Part shown: positions 30,432 to 39,944 of the stretch, piece by piece
How positions within the stretch are numbered: position 1 is the first letter of the stretch
Layout of the letters: every line of letters starts with the position of its first letter
NCBI RefSeq assembly: GCF_002975205.1
Contig: NZ_PCOC01000001.1
Span: 186,001 to 250,000, forward strand
Direction: 5' to 3'
DNA: 64,000 nucleotides
Source: Ochrobactrum vermis
GTDB lineage: Bacteria; Pseudomonadota; Alphaproteobacteria; Rhizobiales; Rhizobiaceae
Program-made: the position numbers and the translations under genes
The notes under the pieces: model-generated
What the model was told of the DNA's origin: nothing
Database searches by the model: none
What the model saw: the letters and a program-made list of their open reading frames with translations, nothing else

Positions 30432-31802
30432 ATGACTGCTCAGCCAAACTCTCTTGAAGCCCGCGATATCCGTTATCATCTCCATTCTTACACTGACGCT
30501 GTCCGCCTCGAAGCGGAAGGCCCGCTTGTCATCGAGCGTGGCGATGGCATTTACGTCGAAGATGTCACGGGCAAGCGCTACATCGAAGCGATGTCAGGAC
30601 TTTGGAGTGTCGGCGTGGGCTTTTCGGAACCGCGTCTGGCTGAAGCAGCCGCAAGGCAAATGAAGAAGCTGCCTTTTTATCATACATTCTCCTATCGTTC
30701 ACACGGCCCCGTCATAGATCTGGCTGAAAAGCTTGTTTCGATGGCTCCTGTTCCGATGAGCAAGGCTTACTTCACCAATTCAGGTTCCGAGGCTAACGAT
30801 ACGGTTATCAAGCTGATCTGGTATCGCTCCAATGCGTTGGGCGAACCGGAGCGCAAAAAAATCATCTCGCGCAAGCGTGGTTATCACGGCGTGACGATTG
30901 CCTCTGCGAGCCTGACTGGCCTGCCCAACAATCACCGCTCCTTCGATCTGCCGATCAACCGTATTCTGCATACGGGCTGTCCACATCACTATCGTGAAGG
31001 GCAGGTGGGCGAGAGCGAGGAACAGTTCGCAACGCGACTCGCGGATGAGCTGGAACAGTTGATTCTTGCTGAAGGTCCCCACACTATCGCCGCCTTTATC
31101 GGCGAGCCTGTGATGGGTGCTGGCGGCGTGGTCGTGCCGCCGAAAACCTATTGGGAGAAGGTTCAGGCGGTTCTCAAGCGCTACGATATTCTCCTGATCG
31201 CCGATGAAGTCATTTGTGGCTTCGGGCGGACGGGCAATCTGTTCGGCAGCCAGACATTCGACATGAAACCTGACATTCTGGTCATGTCGAAGCAGCTTTC
31301 GTCATCCTATCTGCCGATTTCGGCCTTCCTCATCAATGAGCGTGTGTACGCTCCGATTGCCGAAGAAAGCCACAAGATCGGCACGCTTGGCACGGGCTTC
31401 ACGGCATCGGGCCATCCGGTGGCGGCGGCTGTGGCGTTGGAAAATCTCGCTATCATTGAAGAGCGTGATCTGGTCTCCAATGCGCGCGACCGCGGTGCCT
31501 ATATGCAGAAGCGCCTGCGCGAGTTGCAGGGTCATCCTCTGGTCGGCGAAGTGCGTGGCGTCGGTCTCATTGCCGGTGTCGAGCTTGTCACCGACAAACA
31601 GGCCAAGACAGGCCTTGAGCAGGCTGGTGCGCTGGGTGCACAGGCAAATGCAGCTCTTCAGGAGCGAGGCGTCATTTCGCGCGCAATGGGCGACACACTT
31701 GCCTTCTGCCCGCCGCTAATCATCAATGATCAGCAGATCGATACGATGGTGTCAGCGCTTGAAGCGACGCTGAATGATGTTCAGGCGAGCCTCGCCAGGT
31801 AA
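30432..31802 (+). CDS. Class-III omega-transaminase (amine/omega-amino acid:pyruvate type)
   Basis: PLP-dependent aminotransferase that moves amino groups from amines or omega-amino acids to pyruvate. The 456-residue product has the class-III core: NSGSEAND, YHGVTIAS, IADEVICGFGRTG and the PLP lysine Lys287 in VMSKQLSSS. From memory it is nearly identical to the (S)-selective transaminase described from O. anthropi, but I could not run a comparison. GGAGG precedes the ATG at 30432. Its natural substrate is unknown. Confidence 0.92.
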   Translation: MTAQPNSLEARDIRYHLHSYTDAVRLEAEGPLVIERGDGIYVEDVTGKRYIEAMSGLWSVGVGFSEPRLAEAAARQMKKLPFYHTFSYRSHGPVIDLAEKLVSMAPVPMSKAYFTNSGSEANDTVIKLIWYRSNALGEPERKKIISRKRGYHGVTIASASLTGLPNNHRSFDLPINRILHTGCPHHYREGQVGESEEQFATRLADELEQLILAEGPHTIAAFIGEPVMGAGGVVVPPKTYWEKVQAVLKRYDILLIADEVICGFGRTGNLFGSQTFDMKPDILVMSKQLSSSYLPISAFLINERVYAPIAEESHKIGTLGTGFTASGHPVAAAVALENLAIIEERDLVSNARDRGAYMQKRLRELQGHPLVGEVRGVGLIAGVELVTDKQAKTGLEQAGALGAQANAALQERGVISRAMGDTLAFCPPLIINDQQIDTMVSALEATLNDVQASLAR

Positions 31803-31808
31803 TAATTT

Positions 31809-31845
31809 GCTCTGGAGCTGTTTGAATGACGGGCAGCTCCAGAGC
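31809..31845 (+). terminator. Stem-loop after the transaminase gene
   Basis: GCTCTGGAGCTG (31809-31820) pairs perfectly with CAGCTCCAGAGC (31834-31845) around a 13-nt loop. There is no T-tract, so it may terminate weakly or protect the mRNA 3' end. Confidence 0.6.
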
Positions 31846-31865
31846 GCAAATTCGCTAAATATCAC

Positions 31866-31901
31866 AAAAATTGTATGATTTTCCGTCACTTGGTCGGAAA
31901 T
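31866..31901 (+). promoter_or_regulatory. Candidate cys operator upstream of cysD
   Basis: AAAAATTGT (31866-31874), GAT, then TTTCC (31880-31884) and GGAAA (31896-31900) 11 bp apart. The order and words match the palindrome upstream of cysG at 18234-18284. It lies about 225 bp before cysD; the rest of the 322-bp gap holds no gene that I can see. Confidence 0.6.
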
Positions 31902-32124
31902 CGGCCTTTTCGAGCGTGCGCAAGTTTGTTCCGGTCCAGCTTGCAAATACGGTAAGTTTTTCGCGCAAGCCAGTTGCAATACGCGATAGGTTTCTTTCAC
32001 TTTTCCGCATCATTTCACGACAATGCGCGCATCGTGGCCTTTGCCGCACCTGCGCCGGATGAAGGCTTGCGCCACCCCTCCAGCCAGTATCGAGTCCCCA
32101 TCCGGTTACCGGGAGTAAGTAGTC

Positions 32125-33045
32125 GTGCATCATGCATCCCTGACCAAGAACCTGACGCATCTGCAGCGCCTAGAGGCGGAAGCGATCCATATTTTTCGTG
32201 AGGTTGCAGCAACCTTCTCCAATCCGGTGATGCTTTACTCGGTCGGGAAAGATTCTTCGGTGATGCTGCATCTGGCGATGAAGGCATTCTATCCGGCTCC
32301 GCCACCCTTTCCCTTTCTGCATGTCGATACGACATGGAAGTTTCGCGAGATGATCGAGTTTCGTGATGCCCAGACACGTGAAAAGGGTTTCGAACTGCTC
32401 GTGCATATCAACGAGGATGGCGTGCGCGAGGGTATTGGTCCATTTAGTCATGGATCGAATATCCACACCCATGTGATGAAGACGGTCGCTTTGCGGCAGG
32501 CGCTCGACAAATACAAGTTCGATGCCGCTTTTGGCGGCGCTCGTCGCGACGAGGAGAAATCGCGCGCCAAGGAGCGCATCTTTTCTTTCCGTAACGCGCA
32601 GCATGGCTGGGACCCCAAGAACCAGCGTCCGGAAATGTGGAAGATCTATAATACGCGAGTTTCCGCCGGGGAGTCGATCCGCGTCTTTCCGCTGTCGAAC
32701 TGGACCGAACTCGATATCTGGCAATATATCCTGCAGGAGAACATCCCCATCGTGCCGCTTTATTTTGCGGCGCATCGTCCGGTGGTCGAACGCGATGGCA
32801 TGCTGATCATGGTCGACGATGACCGTATGAAGTTGCGTCAGGGCGAACAGGTAGAAAACCGACTGGTGCGATTCCGCACGCTTGGCTGCTATCCACTCAC
32901 TGGCGCAATTGAATCCAGCGCGGCCGACCTCTCGGGCATCGTCGAAGAAATGCTGATTGCTCGTACATCCGAGCGGCAGGGCCGCGCCATCGATCGTGAT
33001 GAAGCCGGATCGATGGAGAAAAAGAAGCGCGAGGGCTATTTCTGA
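32125..33045 (+). CDS. cysD: Sulfate adenylyltransferase subunit CysD
   Basis: Small catalytic subunit of ATP sulfurylase; with CysN it makes APS from sulfate and ATP. The 306-residue product has the PP-loop [45 protein letters not shown] and the C-terminal EKKKREGYF. It starts with GTG behind GGGAG. It overlaps cysNC by one base. Confidence 0.96.
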   Translation: MHHASLTKNLTHLQRLEAEAIHIFREVAATFSNPVMLYSVGKDSSVMLHLAMKAFYPAPPPFPFLHVDTTWKFREMIEFRDAQTREKGFELLVHINEDGVREGIGPFSHGSNIHTHVMKTVALRQALDKYKFDAAFGGARRDEEKSRAKERIFSFRNAQHGWDPKNQRPEMWKIYNTRVSAGESIRVFPLSNWTELDIWQYILQENIPIVPLYFAAHRPVVERDGMLIMVDDDRMKLRQGEQVENRLVRFRTLGCYPLTGAIESSAADLSGIVEEMLIARTSERQGRAIDRDEAGSMEKKKREGYF

Positions 33046-34979
33046 TGAATGCGATAATCAAGCCTGTTGCGACCAATGCCGCAGTTAGCGATTTTCTGGC
33101 CGATCAGGAGCGGAAAACTTTGCTGCGTTTTCTCACTTGCGGGTCAGTGGATGATGGTAAGTCAACGCTCATCGGGCGTCTGCTTTACGACACGAAACTC
33201 ATCTTCGAGGACCAACTTGCATCATTGAAGAATGATAGCCGCAAGTTCGGCACGACGGATGACGACTTCGATTTTGCGTTGCTGGTCGACGGGCTGGAAG
33301 CCGAGCGGGAGCAGGGGATCACCATCGATGTCGCCTATCGCTTCTTTTCGACGCCACGTCGCAAATTCATCGTCGCGGACACGCCGGGGCATGCGCAATA
33401 CACGCGCAACATGGCAACCGGTGCCTCGACAGCCGATCTCGCAATCGTGCTCATCGATGCCCGTCAGGGCGTACTGACCCAGACACGGCGCCATTCCTTC
33501 ATCGCCTCGGCGCTCGGCATTCGCCACATCGTTCTGGCCGTGAACAAGATCGATCTGGTCGATTTCTCGCAAGAGGCTTTTGAGCGCATTGTCGCGGACT
33601 ATATGAGCTTTGCCAAAGAACTAGGTTTTGTCAGCATCCAGCCGATTCCCCTCTCGGCACGCTTTGGTGATAACGTTACCCTGCCGTCGCCACGCATGGG
33701 CTGGTATGAGGGGCCGCACCTGCTTGAACATCTGGAAACCGTGCGCATCGATACTGAGGCAGCGGCAAAGCCGTTTCGTTTTCCCGTGCAATATGTAAAC
33801 CGGCCCAATCTTGATTTTCGCGGCTTCTCCGGCACCGTGGCGTCAGGTTCGATCAGCGTGGGTGATGCCGTGGTGGTTGCCAAATCTGGCAAGACATCCC
33901 GTGTAAAGCGCATTGCCACCTATGACGGTGACCTGCCGCGTGTTTCCGAAGGGCAGGCTGTCACATTGGTGCTGGAGGACGAGATCGAGGTTTCACGCGG
34001 CAATATGCTGGTAGGGACGGAAGCCCGGCCCGAAGTGGCGGATCGCTTCTCAGCCAATATAGTCTGGTTCGGCGAAGAGGCGTTGCAGTCCGGCCGTTCC
34101 TATATCCTTCGTACAGAGACGGATCAGACACCGGTAACGATCAACGAGATCGTTTACAGAACTGATGTTGACAGTATTACGCATCAGGACACCTCTCGCC
34201 TCGACCTCAACGAGATTGGACTTTGCCATCTCCAGACAGTAGATCAGATTGCATTCGATCCCTACGCCGACAATCGTGTAACGGGTGCATTCGTATTGAT
34301 CGACAGGCTTACCAACGCCACTGTAGGTGCAGGAACGGTCGATAGTGCTCTCCGGCAGGCGACGAATGTGCATCTTCAGCCTCTCGACCTCGACAAGCAG
34401 ACACGCGCAGCGCAGAAATTCCAGAAACCGGCTGTACTCTGGTTTACGGGTCTGTCCGGCTCTGGCAAATCCACCATCGCAAACCGGCTGGAACAGCGCC
34501 TCCATGCGCTGGGAAAGCACACTTATCTGCTGGACGGTGATAATGTCCGCCATGGCCTCAACAGCGATCTGGGCTTCTCAGAGGAGGATAGGGCAGAGAA
34601 TATCCGCCGTGTCGGCGAAGTCGCCCGATTGATGATCGATGCCGGACTGGTGGTGCTGGTCTCCTTCATTTCGCCATTTCGGAGCGAACGGGATCACATT
34701 CGCTCTCGGCTGCCTGAGGGCGAATTTGTGGAAATATTCGTGGATACGCCAATCGAGGAATGCATCGCCCGCGACCCGAAAGGGCTCTATGCGCAGGCTT
34801 TGCGCGGAGAGATCAAGGCTTTCACTGGGATAGATTCTCCTTACGAAGAGCCGGTTTCACCGGAACTTCGCCTGAATACGACAGGTCGTGACGTTGACGA
34901 ACTCGTCGCAGAAGTAGAAAAGTATCTTGCCGAACATGGTATCATCGGCAGTTATGGCAGTGATTCCTGGTCGATCTGA
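33045..34979 (+). CDS. cysNC: Bifunctional CysN/CysC (ATP sulfurylase GTPase plus APS kinase)
   Basis: 644-residue fusion of the NodQ type. The N-terminal part is an EF-Tu-like GTPase with G1 [14 protein letters not shown] and NKIDLVD, which couples GTP hydrolysis to APS formation. From about residue 460 follows APS kinase with a P-loop GLSGSGKST and [10 protein letters not shown], which makes PAPS. As the CysH here is of the APS type, PAPS may serve sulfotransferases. It is followed 3 bp later by cysQ. Confidence 0.96.
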   Translation: MNAIIKPVATNAAVSDFLADQERKTLLRFLTCGSVDDGKSTLIGRLLYDTKLIFEDQLASLKNDSRKFGTTDDDFDFALLVDGLEAEREQGITIDVAYRFFSTPRRKFIVADTPGHAQYTRNMATGASTADLAIVLIDARQGVLTQTRRHSFIASALGIRHIVLAVNKIDLVDFSQEAFERIVADYMSFAKELGFVSIQPIPLSARFGDNVTLPSPRMGWYEGPHLLEHLETVRIDTEAAAKPFRFPVQYVNRPNLDFRGFSGTVASGSISVGDAVVVAKSGKTSRVKRIATYDGDLPRVSEGQAVTLVLEDEIEVSRGNMLVGTEARPEVADRFSANIVWFGEEALQSGRSYILRTETDQTPVTINEIVYRTDVDSITHQDTSRLDLNEIGLCHLQTVDQIAFDPYADNRVTGAFVLIDRLTNATVGAGTVDSALRQATNVHLQPLDLDKQTRAAQKFQKPAVLWFTGLSGSGKSTIANRLEQRLHALGKHTYLLDGDNVRHGLNSDLGFSEEDRAENIRRVGEVARLMIDAGLVVLVSFISPFRSERDHIRSRLPEGEFVEIFVDTPIEECIARDPKGLYAQALRGEIKAFTGIDSPYEEPVSPELRLNTTGRDVDELVAEVEKYLAEHGIIGSYGSDSWSI

Positions 34980-34982
34980 GCA

Positions 34983-35828
34983 ATGAAGATTTCAGCCTCC
35001 CCGAAAGCCGATCCAAACGGCGAAGCAATGCTGGCCGTCCTGCAGGAAGCTGCACTGGCGGCGGGGCGCATTATTATGAAGCACTATGCCAATGGTTGCG
35101 CGGTTCAGAGCAAAAAAGATGCTTCGCCCGTCACGGAAGCAGATCGTGACGCGGAGGCCATCATTCTTGCGGCAATCGCTTCTGTCATCCCAGATATTCC
35201 GGTTGTGGCGGAAGAAGAAGTGGCGGCGGGACGTTTGCCTTCGCAGTTGGGAAGGCGGTTTCTATTGGTCGATCCGCTGGATGGAACACGCGAATTTCTA
35301 CTGCGAAACGGCGATTTCACGGTGAATATAGGCCTGATCGAGGATGGCGTTCCGGCTCTCGGCATTGTCTACGCGCCGGTTCGCAATCGTTTGTTCATCG
35401 GAAACAGCAACGGTGCCGAAGAAATAACGACGACCAAAGATCATGCGGTCGGATCACGGCGTGGGATAGCAGTGCGTGTTCACGGGCCGGAGCGCGTGGC
35501 CGTCTGCAGCCGGTCCCATAAGAACCCGGAGACGGAAAAGTTCCTGAACGACAACAGGATCAGCAACTGCGTTTCCATTGGCTCGTCGTTGAAGTTTTGC
35601 CTGATCGCCAGCGGAGAGGCCGACATCTATCCGCGGTTCGGCCCGACGATGGAATGGGATACGGCAGCAGGCGACGCTGTGTTACGCGCTGCGGGCGGCC
35701 TTACCACGACATTCGAGGGAACACCGCTCTCCTATGGTCAACGCGCCGATGAAGGTGTCGCCGGATTTGCCAACCCTAATTTTGTGGCTTTCGGCGGTGG
35801 AACACTGCCTGTTTTTGCCGCGATGTGA
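34983..35828 (+). CDS. cysQ: 3'(2'),5'-bisphosphate nucleotidase CysQ
   Basis: Hydrolyses PAP (and PAPS), a toxic by-product of PAPS use, to AMP. The 281-residue product is an inositol-monophosphatase-fold enzyme with metal ligands in VVAEEE, LVDPLDGTREF and MEWDTAAGDAVL. It ends the cysD-cysNC-cysQ operon. Confidence 0.95.
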   Translation: MKISASPKADPNGEAMLAVLQEAALAAGRIIMKHYANGCAVQSKKDASPVTEADRDAEAIILAAIASVIPDIPVVAEEEVAAGRLPSQLGRRFLLVDPLDGTREFLLRNGDFTVNIGLIEDGVPALGIVYAPVRNRLFIGNSNGAEEITTTKDHAVGSRRGIAVRVHGPERVAVCSRSHKNPETEKFLNDNRISNCVSIGSSLKFCLIASGEADIYPRFGPTMEWDTAAGDAVLRAAGGLTTTFEGTPLSYGQRADEGVAGFANPNFVAFGGGTLPVFAAM

Positions 35829-35873
35829 CACCTATCGATAACAAACCGACAGAGTGTCCGGTTCTCATATTCA

Positions 35874-35911
35874 GCGCGCCCGAAAGCCGTGTCCAACTTT
35901 TCGGGTTGGGC
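35874..35911. repeat. Family B-like palindromic repeat before tRNA-Pro
   Basis: GCGCGCCCGAAAGCCGTGTC then CAACTTTTCGGGTTGGGC. CCCGAAA pairs with TTTCGGG. It lies between cysQ and the tRNA gene. Confidence 0.65.
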
Positions 35912-35992
35912 ATTTAAAAAAACGGCAAGATGCACTTGCAGCTTGAAATTTGGGGCGTTATAAGCCGCCTCAAGGTCACGACCACATGGTCA

Positions 35993-36069
35993 CGGAGTGT
36001 AGCGCAGCCTGGTAGCGCACCTCGTTCGGGACGAGGGGGTCGGAGGTTCGAATCCTCTCACTCCGACCA
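35993..36069 (+). tRNA. tRNA-Pro (anticodon CGG)
   Basis: 77-nt cloverleaf. The acceptor CGGAGTG pairs with CACTCCG. The anticodon stem CCTCG/CGAGG encloses loop TTCGGGA, anticodon CGG. The T-arm is GGAGG-TTCGAAT-CCTCT. The CCA end is encoded (36067-36069). GAGGG-CGTG-CCCTC at 36076-36089 may be its terminator. Confidence 0.96.
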
Positions 36070-36485
36070 TTTACTTGAGGGCGTGCCCTCATTCATCTGA
36101 TGTTTCACTTTCCAGTTCGGTGGCAACAAGTTGTTGTATGCGAATTGCACGATGCAACTCTTTCAAAAGAACTCAGCGCAGGGCTACATCTTAAGCTGAT
36201 ATTGTGTTAAGTGCTTCGTCGAAGAGCATTGGCGCATTGAGGTAGATTTTGCCTAATTAATACCGGTCTCATCCAGTTTCACCTGTACACCTGATAGCAA
36301 GAAGCTGTCGGGGTATGAACTTGTTCATCGGGTGGCGGTAGAGACCGGTTTGGCATTGTCAAATGTGCCGGACAGCTTGTGCTGTCTCTGCTCTTCAGCC
36401 ACTCAAAACATCGCCATACCGCGCCCGGAACGGGGCACCTCATTCGCCATCTTGGTGAGCTTCCAAAATGGAAGACCGAGATATT
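36070..36485. other. 416-bp gap after tRNA-Pro
   Basis: Besides the small hairpin just after the tRNA, 9-nt inverted repeats ACCGGTCTC (36262-36270) and GAGACCGGT (36341-36349) enclose 70 nt. I see no gene and no known RNA family. It presumably carries the DUF1062 promoter. Confidence 0.4.
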
Positions 36486-37133
36486 ATGAGCGATACTCTT
36501 CGGGTACGGTGGATCATCACACCGAAAATTGCCCCTCAGCCTTGGATTGCGTGCGGTGGATGCAGCAAATTGAAGGCTTTTCAGTCGAGCGGAAAGGTTC
36601 GACTGAATGCCAATGGTCGCAAGCTGGATGCGTGGCTGATCTATAAGTGTCTGACATGTGACAAAACATGGAATCGGCCGATCTTCGAACGACAGAATGT
36701 TCGCGAGATCGACCCTAAGATATTGGAGGCACTTCAGTCCAACGATCCGCAATGGATCCGGAGGGAAGCGTTCGATATCCAGGCACTGAGACGTAAATCG
36801 CAGCGCGTCGATGAGTTTTCAGAGTGCGAAGTTGTGAAAGGCATCGCGCATGGCACAGCAAACTCCAAACTAATCGAGATCGAATTGCAGGTGGCCTTGA
36901 CCGCCAGCATACGCCTCGATCGTCTCTTGGCAACCGAGCTTCAAATCTCTCGCGCCAGCCTTCAGGCGCTTTGCGATAGGCGGGTAATTCGGATTGCACC
37001 GGACGAAAACAGCATCTTGCGGCGACGCGTCAAGACCGGTGTCGTGATCTCGATAAATCCGGGGGGACTGGATCGCGAGACCGGATGGCAGGCGCTTGTC
37101 GCGGGAAGAGCGTTAGAGCGCCGATCTGATTGA
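36486..37133 (+). CDS. DUF1062 protein with zinc-ribbon and S4-like part
   Basis: 215-residue protein fitting DUF1062. The N-terminal part has two cysteine pairs (CGGC and CLTC) spaced like a zinc ribbon. The C-terminal part RLDRLLATELQISRASLQAL resembles an S4-type RNA-binding segment; that is my reading, not a computed hit. The last codons (RRSD and stop) lie inside a family A repeat at 37115-37148. An ATG at 36468 is an alternative start. Function unknown. Confidence 0.75.
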   Translation: MSDTLRVRWIITPKIAPQPWIACGGCSKLKAFQSSGKVRLNANGRKLDAWLIYKCLTCDKTWNRPIFERQNVREIDPKILEALQSNDPQWIRREAFDIQALRRKSQRVDEFSECEVVKGIAHGTANSKLIEIELQVALTASIRLDRLLATELQISRASLQALCDRRVIRIAPDENSILRRRVKTGVVISINPGGLDRETGWQALVAGRALERRSD

Positions 37134-37148
37134 ATCCGATAGGCGCGT
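37115..37148. repeat. Family A palindromic repeat overlapping the DUF1062 stop
   Basis: AGAGCGCCGATCTGATT and GAATCCGATAGGCGCG form the arms. The stop codon TGA at 37131-37133 lies in the centre. Confidence 0.8.
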
Positions 37149-37157
37149 TAAAACAAT

Positions 37158-37179
37158 GAAGGCCCGGTTTCGGGCCTTC
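37158..37179. terminator. Bidirectional hairpin between DUF1062 and Crp genes
   Basis: GAAGGCCCG pairs perfectly with CGGGCCTTC around loop GTTT. It separates two convergent genes. Confidence 0.75.
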
Positions 37180-37220
37180 TGTCGCTCTGCGAACAGATGA
37201 CTGAGGTCGGCAGTCCCTGC

Positions 37221-37982
37221 CTATTCCCTCTTCCCGAAAACCGACATACGCATGAACTCGCCGTCATATTCAGCGAGAGCAACCACGCGTTTTCGATCCA
37301 GTATTTCCACACGATTTGATCGAAACTGGATCAATCCTTCCTCGCGCAGGTCACGCAGCATCCTGTTGAGATGGATGGGCGTCAGTCCCAGAGCATCAGC
37401 GAGCTGATATTGCGTAAGGGGGCAATAGAAGGAGTTCGGGTCGCCCATCCCGCACGATTCCACACGGTCGGAAAGCTCAAGAAACAGATGTGCGGTTCGG
37501 ACGAACGCGGCGCGACATCCGATATTGGTAAGGTGCTCGATCAACATGGACCGTTGGCGTGCAAGAAGCTCGATAAGGATCAGACTGAGGCGCGGCGCGC
37601 GTTCAATAGAGGCTTCAAGCGAGGCGAGTGGGATCTCGAAAACCGACATCGGTGTGATTGCCGCGATTGTGTTGTAGCTATATCCATCGGCGGTTCTAAG
37701 GCCGAGAAAATCGCTCCGCATGGGGAAGTCGATAATCTGCCGTTCACCACTCGACAGATCGCGATAAACGCATCCCCAGCCGGAGCGCACAAGATGGATG
37801 CTTCTGACGCGCGCACCTTGCTCGATGATGGTGGCATCGGCGGCAAAATCGTTTTCAATCACAGTGAGCGAAGAAAGCGCGTCTGTTTCCCGCGCTTCAA
37901 GCTTGGCCAGAATTGGAGCCGTCTCCAATAAACCAATAAGCGCTTCAATCGATGGGGCTGTGGTCTGCTTGCCACTATGCAT
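37221..37982 (-). CDS. Crp/Fnr-family transcriptional regulator
   Basis: 253-residue regulator with a cyclic-nucleotide-binding-like N-terminal domain (IIEQGARVRSIHLVRSGWGC) and a C-terminal HTH (YQLADALGLTPIHLNRMLRDL). No N-terminal Cys cluster is present, so it is not an oxygen-sensing FNR with a [4Fe-4S] centre; the ligand is unknown. I chose the ATG at 37982; one at 38015 abuts a repeat. Confidence 0.85.
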   Translation of the reverse strand: MHSGKQTTAPSIEALIGLLETAPILAKLEARETDALSSLTVIENDFAADATIIEQGARVRSIHLVRSGWGCVYRDLSSGERQIIDFPMRSDFLGLRTADGYSYNTIAAITPMSVFEIPLASLEASIERAPRLSLILIELLARQRSMLIEHLTNIGCRAAFVRTAHLFLELSDRVESCGMGDPNSFYCPLTQYQLADALGLTPIHLNRMLRDLREEGLIQFRSNRVEILDRKRVVALAEYDGEFMRMSVFGKRE

Positions 37983-38487
37983 TTCTAACCCACTAGGACG
38001 TATTCCGAGATGCATGGAATAGCTTTTCGGAAAAGATGCGCGTTAAAACGAACAATTAGAGCGCGATTTGATTCAATCAAATCGAAATGCGTTCCGAAGC
38101 ATTTCCCGCAGGACCGCATTGCGATCTTGCGTTTGGAAAAACGGATAAACCATCAAACGGTTTTTCCGTCAGAATTTTGAGTATTCTTGAATTTGGGAAT
38201 ACGCAACTGCCCCATGCTACGTCGATAAATTCTGTAAGCCCGAAAACCATCTAAACGAAAGATATAGAGGCTATATCCTCCCGCTCTACAAGTCGTTCTT
38301 ATGGACGGTCATAAATTTTCTGCATTGCTAACATAAGTTAATGACACGATTATTTCCCGATAGCAATATTTACCCCAGTCAACGCCATAGGTCTATCCAG
38401 GCAGGCACATGAAATCACTCGTCTCTGACGAAAGTAATAGTTGGATGCATAAACATAGAGCAACTTGAGTAGCGCCGGGAGTATCAC
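37983..38487. other. Divergent intergenic region with A+B repeats
   Basis: Half of a family B element (GCTTTTCGGAAAAGATGCGCG) sits at about 38020-38045 and a family A element (AGAGCG, then GATTTGATTCAATCAAATC) at 38058-38094. An imperfect hairpin at 38138-38171 pairs GGAAAAACGG with CGGTTTTTCC. The promoters of the Crp-type and the LuxR-type gene must lie here; I cannot place them. Confidence 0.55.
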
Positions 38488-39213
38488 ATGTTGGAAACAA
38501 GAGGGGATAGCCTTTGGGCGGCTTCGGAGAGCGTTGGCGATAGGGGCAACGCCGCAAGCGTTGAGGCAGCGCGTGGACGGCGTATGTTGCTCGTATGCAA
38601 AAGCAACCTTGAGCGCCAGTGCCTTTATAACGGGCTCGTGCTGAATGGTCTCAAGCTTCCCGTGGAGACACAAGCGGCGGTCGAGCTCGCGGATCCAACG
38701 GACGATATTGCTGTCGTTCTCATCAATATCGGCTCGAAACGATTGGCCGATCCATTTTTCTCGGAAAAATTGCAGGCTGTGATCGAACTTTGGCGTCCGG
38801 TTCCGGTCGTTTTTCTTGCTGAACGCGAAGAGTGGGCTCAGGTTGTGCGCGCAATGGAAATCGGCGCGCGCGGCTATATCCCAACTTCAGTCGATATAAA
38901 AGTCTGCGTCGAGGCCATTCATCTTGCAACTGCCGGCGGCATGTATGTGCCCGCTTCGATGGTTTTCCAGACCGCGCCGACCGATATCGATGATGATGTT
39001 CTGGGTGAACTGCTTACGGCGCGAGAAATCGAAGTCGTCCATGCCATCCGGATTGGCAAGTCGAACAAGATCATCGCATTCGAACTCGGTATGAGCGAAG
39101 GCACGGTCAAGGCGCACGTGCACAACATCATGAAGAAGATCGGCGCTGCGAACCGCACCGAAGTAGCATGCAAACTGCACAGAATGTACGGAGAGAAGTT
39201 CGATCTCGACTGA
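38488..39213 (+). CDS. LuxR-type regulator with degenerate receiver domain
   Basis: 241-residue protein with a NarL/FixJ-like layout. A receiver-like domain (about 30-150) starts RRMLLVCKSNLERQCL, but the expected phospho-Asp position reads VVLINIGS, without an Asp, so it is probably not phosphorylated. The HTH (LLTAREIEVVHAIRIGKSNK, EGTVKAHVHNIMKKI) is intact. No histidine kinase is adjacent. GGAG lies 6 nt before the ATG. Confidence 0.82.
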   Translation: MLETRGDSLWAASESVGDRGNAASVEAARGRRMLLVCKSNLERQCLYNGLVLNGLKLPVETQAAVELADPTDDIAVVLINIGSKRLADPFFSEKLQAVIELWRPVPVVFLAEREEWAQVVRAMEIGARGYIPTSVDIKVCVEAIHLATAGGMYVPASMVFQTAPTDIDDDVLGELLTAREIEVVHAIRIGKSNKIIAFELGMSEGTVKAHVHNIMKKIGAANRTEVACKLHRMYGEKFDLD

Positions 39214-39260
39214 ACCATCCGATTATTTTCATCGGTTTGGTGCCGTTCGCCTAAAAAGTT

Positions 39261-39290
39261 TGGAGAGGCGAATTGGCGATCGCCTCTCCA
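39261..39290 (+). terminator. Stem-loop after the LuxR-type gene
   Basis: TGGAGAGGCGA and TCGCCTCTCCA pair perfectly around an 8-nt loop, 48 bp past the stop codon. No U-tract follows. Confidence 0.65.
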
Positions 39291-39299
39291 GAATCGAAC

Positions 39300-39345
39300 A
39301 TATTCCGAAAAGTGTGAAACGGCTTTCGGGAAAGATGCGCGTTCG
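39300..39345. repeat. Family B palindromic repeat
   Basis: TATTCCGAAAAGTGTGAAAC, then GGCTTTCGGGAAAGATGCGC. It matches the copy at 25065-25109 almost word for word over the core. Confidence 0.85.
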
Positions 39346-39944
39346 AAAAAATGAGAGCGGGGTGTTCCTTTATTGGGTTCTTATTCCGGTCTTGCCGAAG
39401 ACACCGCCCTGCCTTCCGGAGCCCATCACACACTCGGTCTGTTACGCATCAACACCACGCATCACTCCCCGCATTCTTTTGCCTGAATTGAACAGCTCGA
39501 TAGTCTTGATTGTATGTTTGCGTCGAGCTGGCATGAGCGCATCATGCTTTGTTTGCGGTCCTTGCGCCCTTGTCTCCTGCATTATTTCAGTCTTTTCTGC
39601 GCAAGAGATGATTTAAATAATAGGTTGTTTTGGCTCCTTGTGAATATAGATATTAGATTTTCCTATAACAAATAGGTTTATGAGGATTCTATGGACTCCC
39701 CCGAAGGGATCGTTCGAGTTTAAGCATTAACAGACGAAATATCTGTTTTGTCAGAAATGTAAACGAAGGTTTATATTTGAATTTATACTTGTATTCCGTA
39801 AATCGTGGGTAAGGGGTGATGAATGTCAAAAACTGCTGGAATGGGAATGCAGTCGATGCCATTCGAACTGAAGTGGTTGCTTTCTATTGAAAAACCGCGA
39901 AATTACCCTAACGCAATCAGACGAATTCCAGCTCTGGGATAAAA

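Larger units (their letters stand above)
39214..39944. other. 731-bp gap upstream of glpR
   Basis: A perfect 11-bp stem at 39261-39290 (TGGAGAGGCGA with TCGCCTCTCCA) is a likely terminator of the LuxR-type gene. A good family B repeat follows at 39300-39345. From about 39600 to 39800 the sequence is rich in A and T. A 118-codon frame at 39260-39616 is not convincing. No RNA family is recognised. Confidence 0.55.

Noticed and set aside
39260..39616. 118-codon frame upstream of glpR
   Set aside because: It runs through a terminator-like hairpin and a family B repeat and has no recognisable motif.
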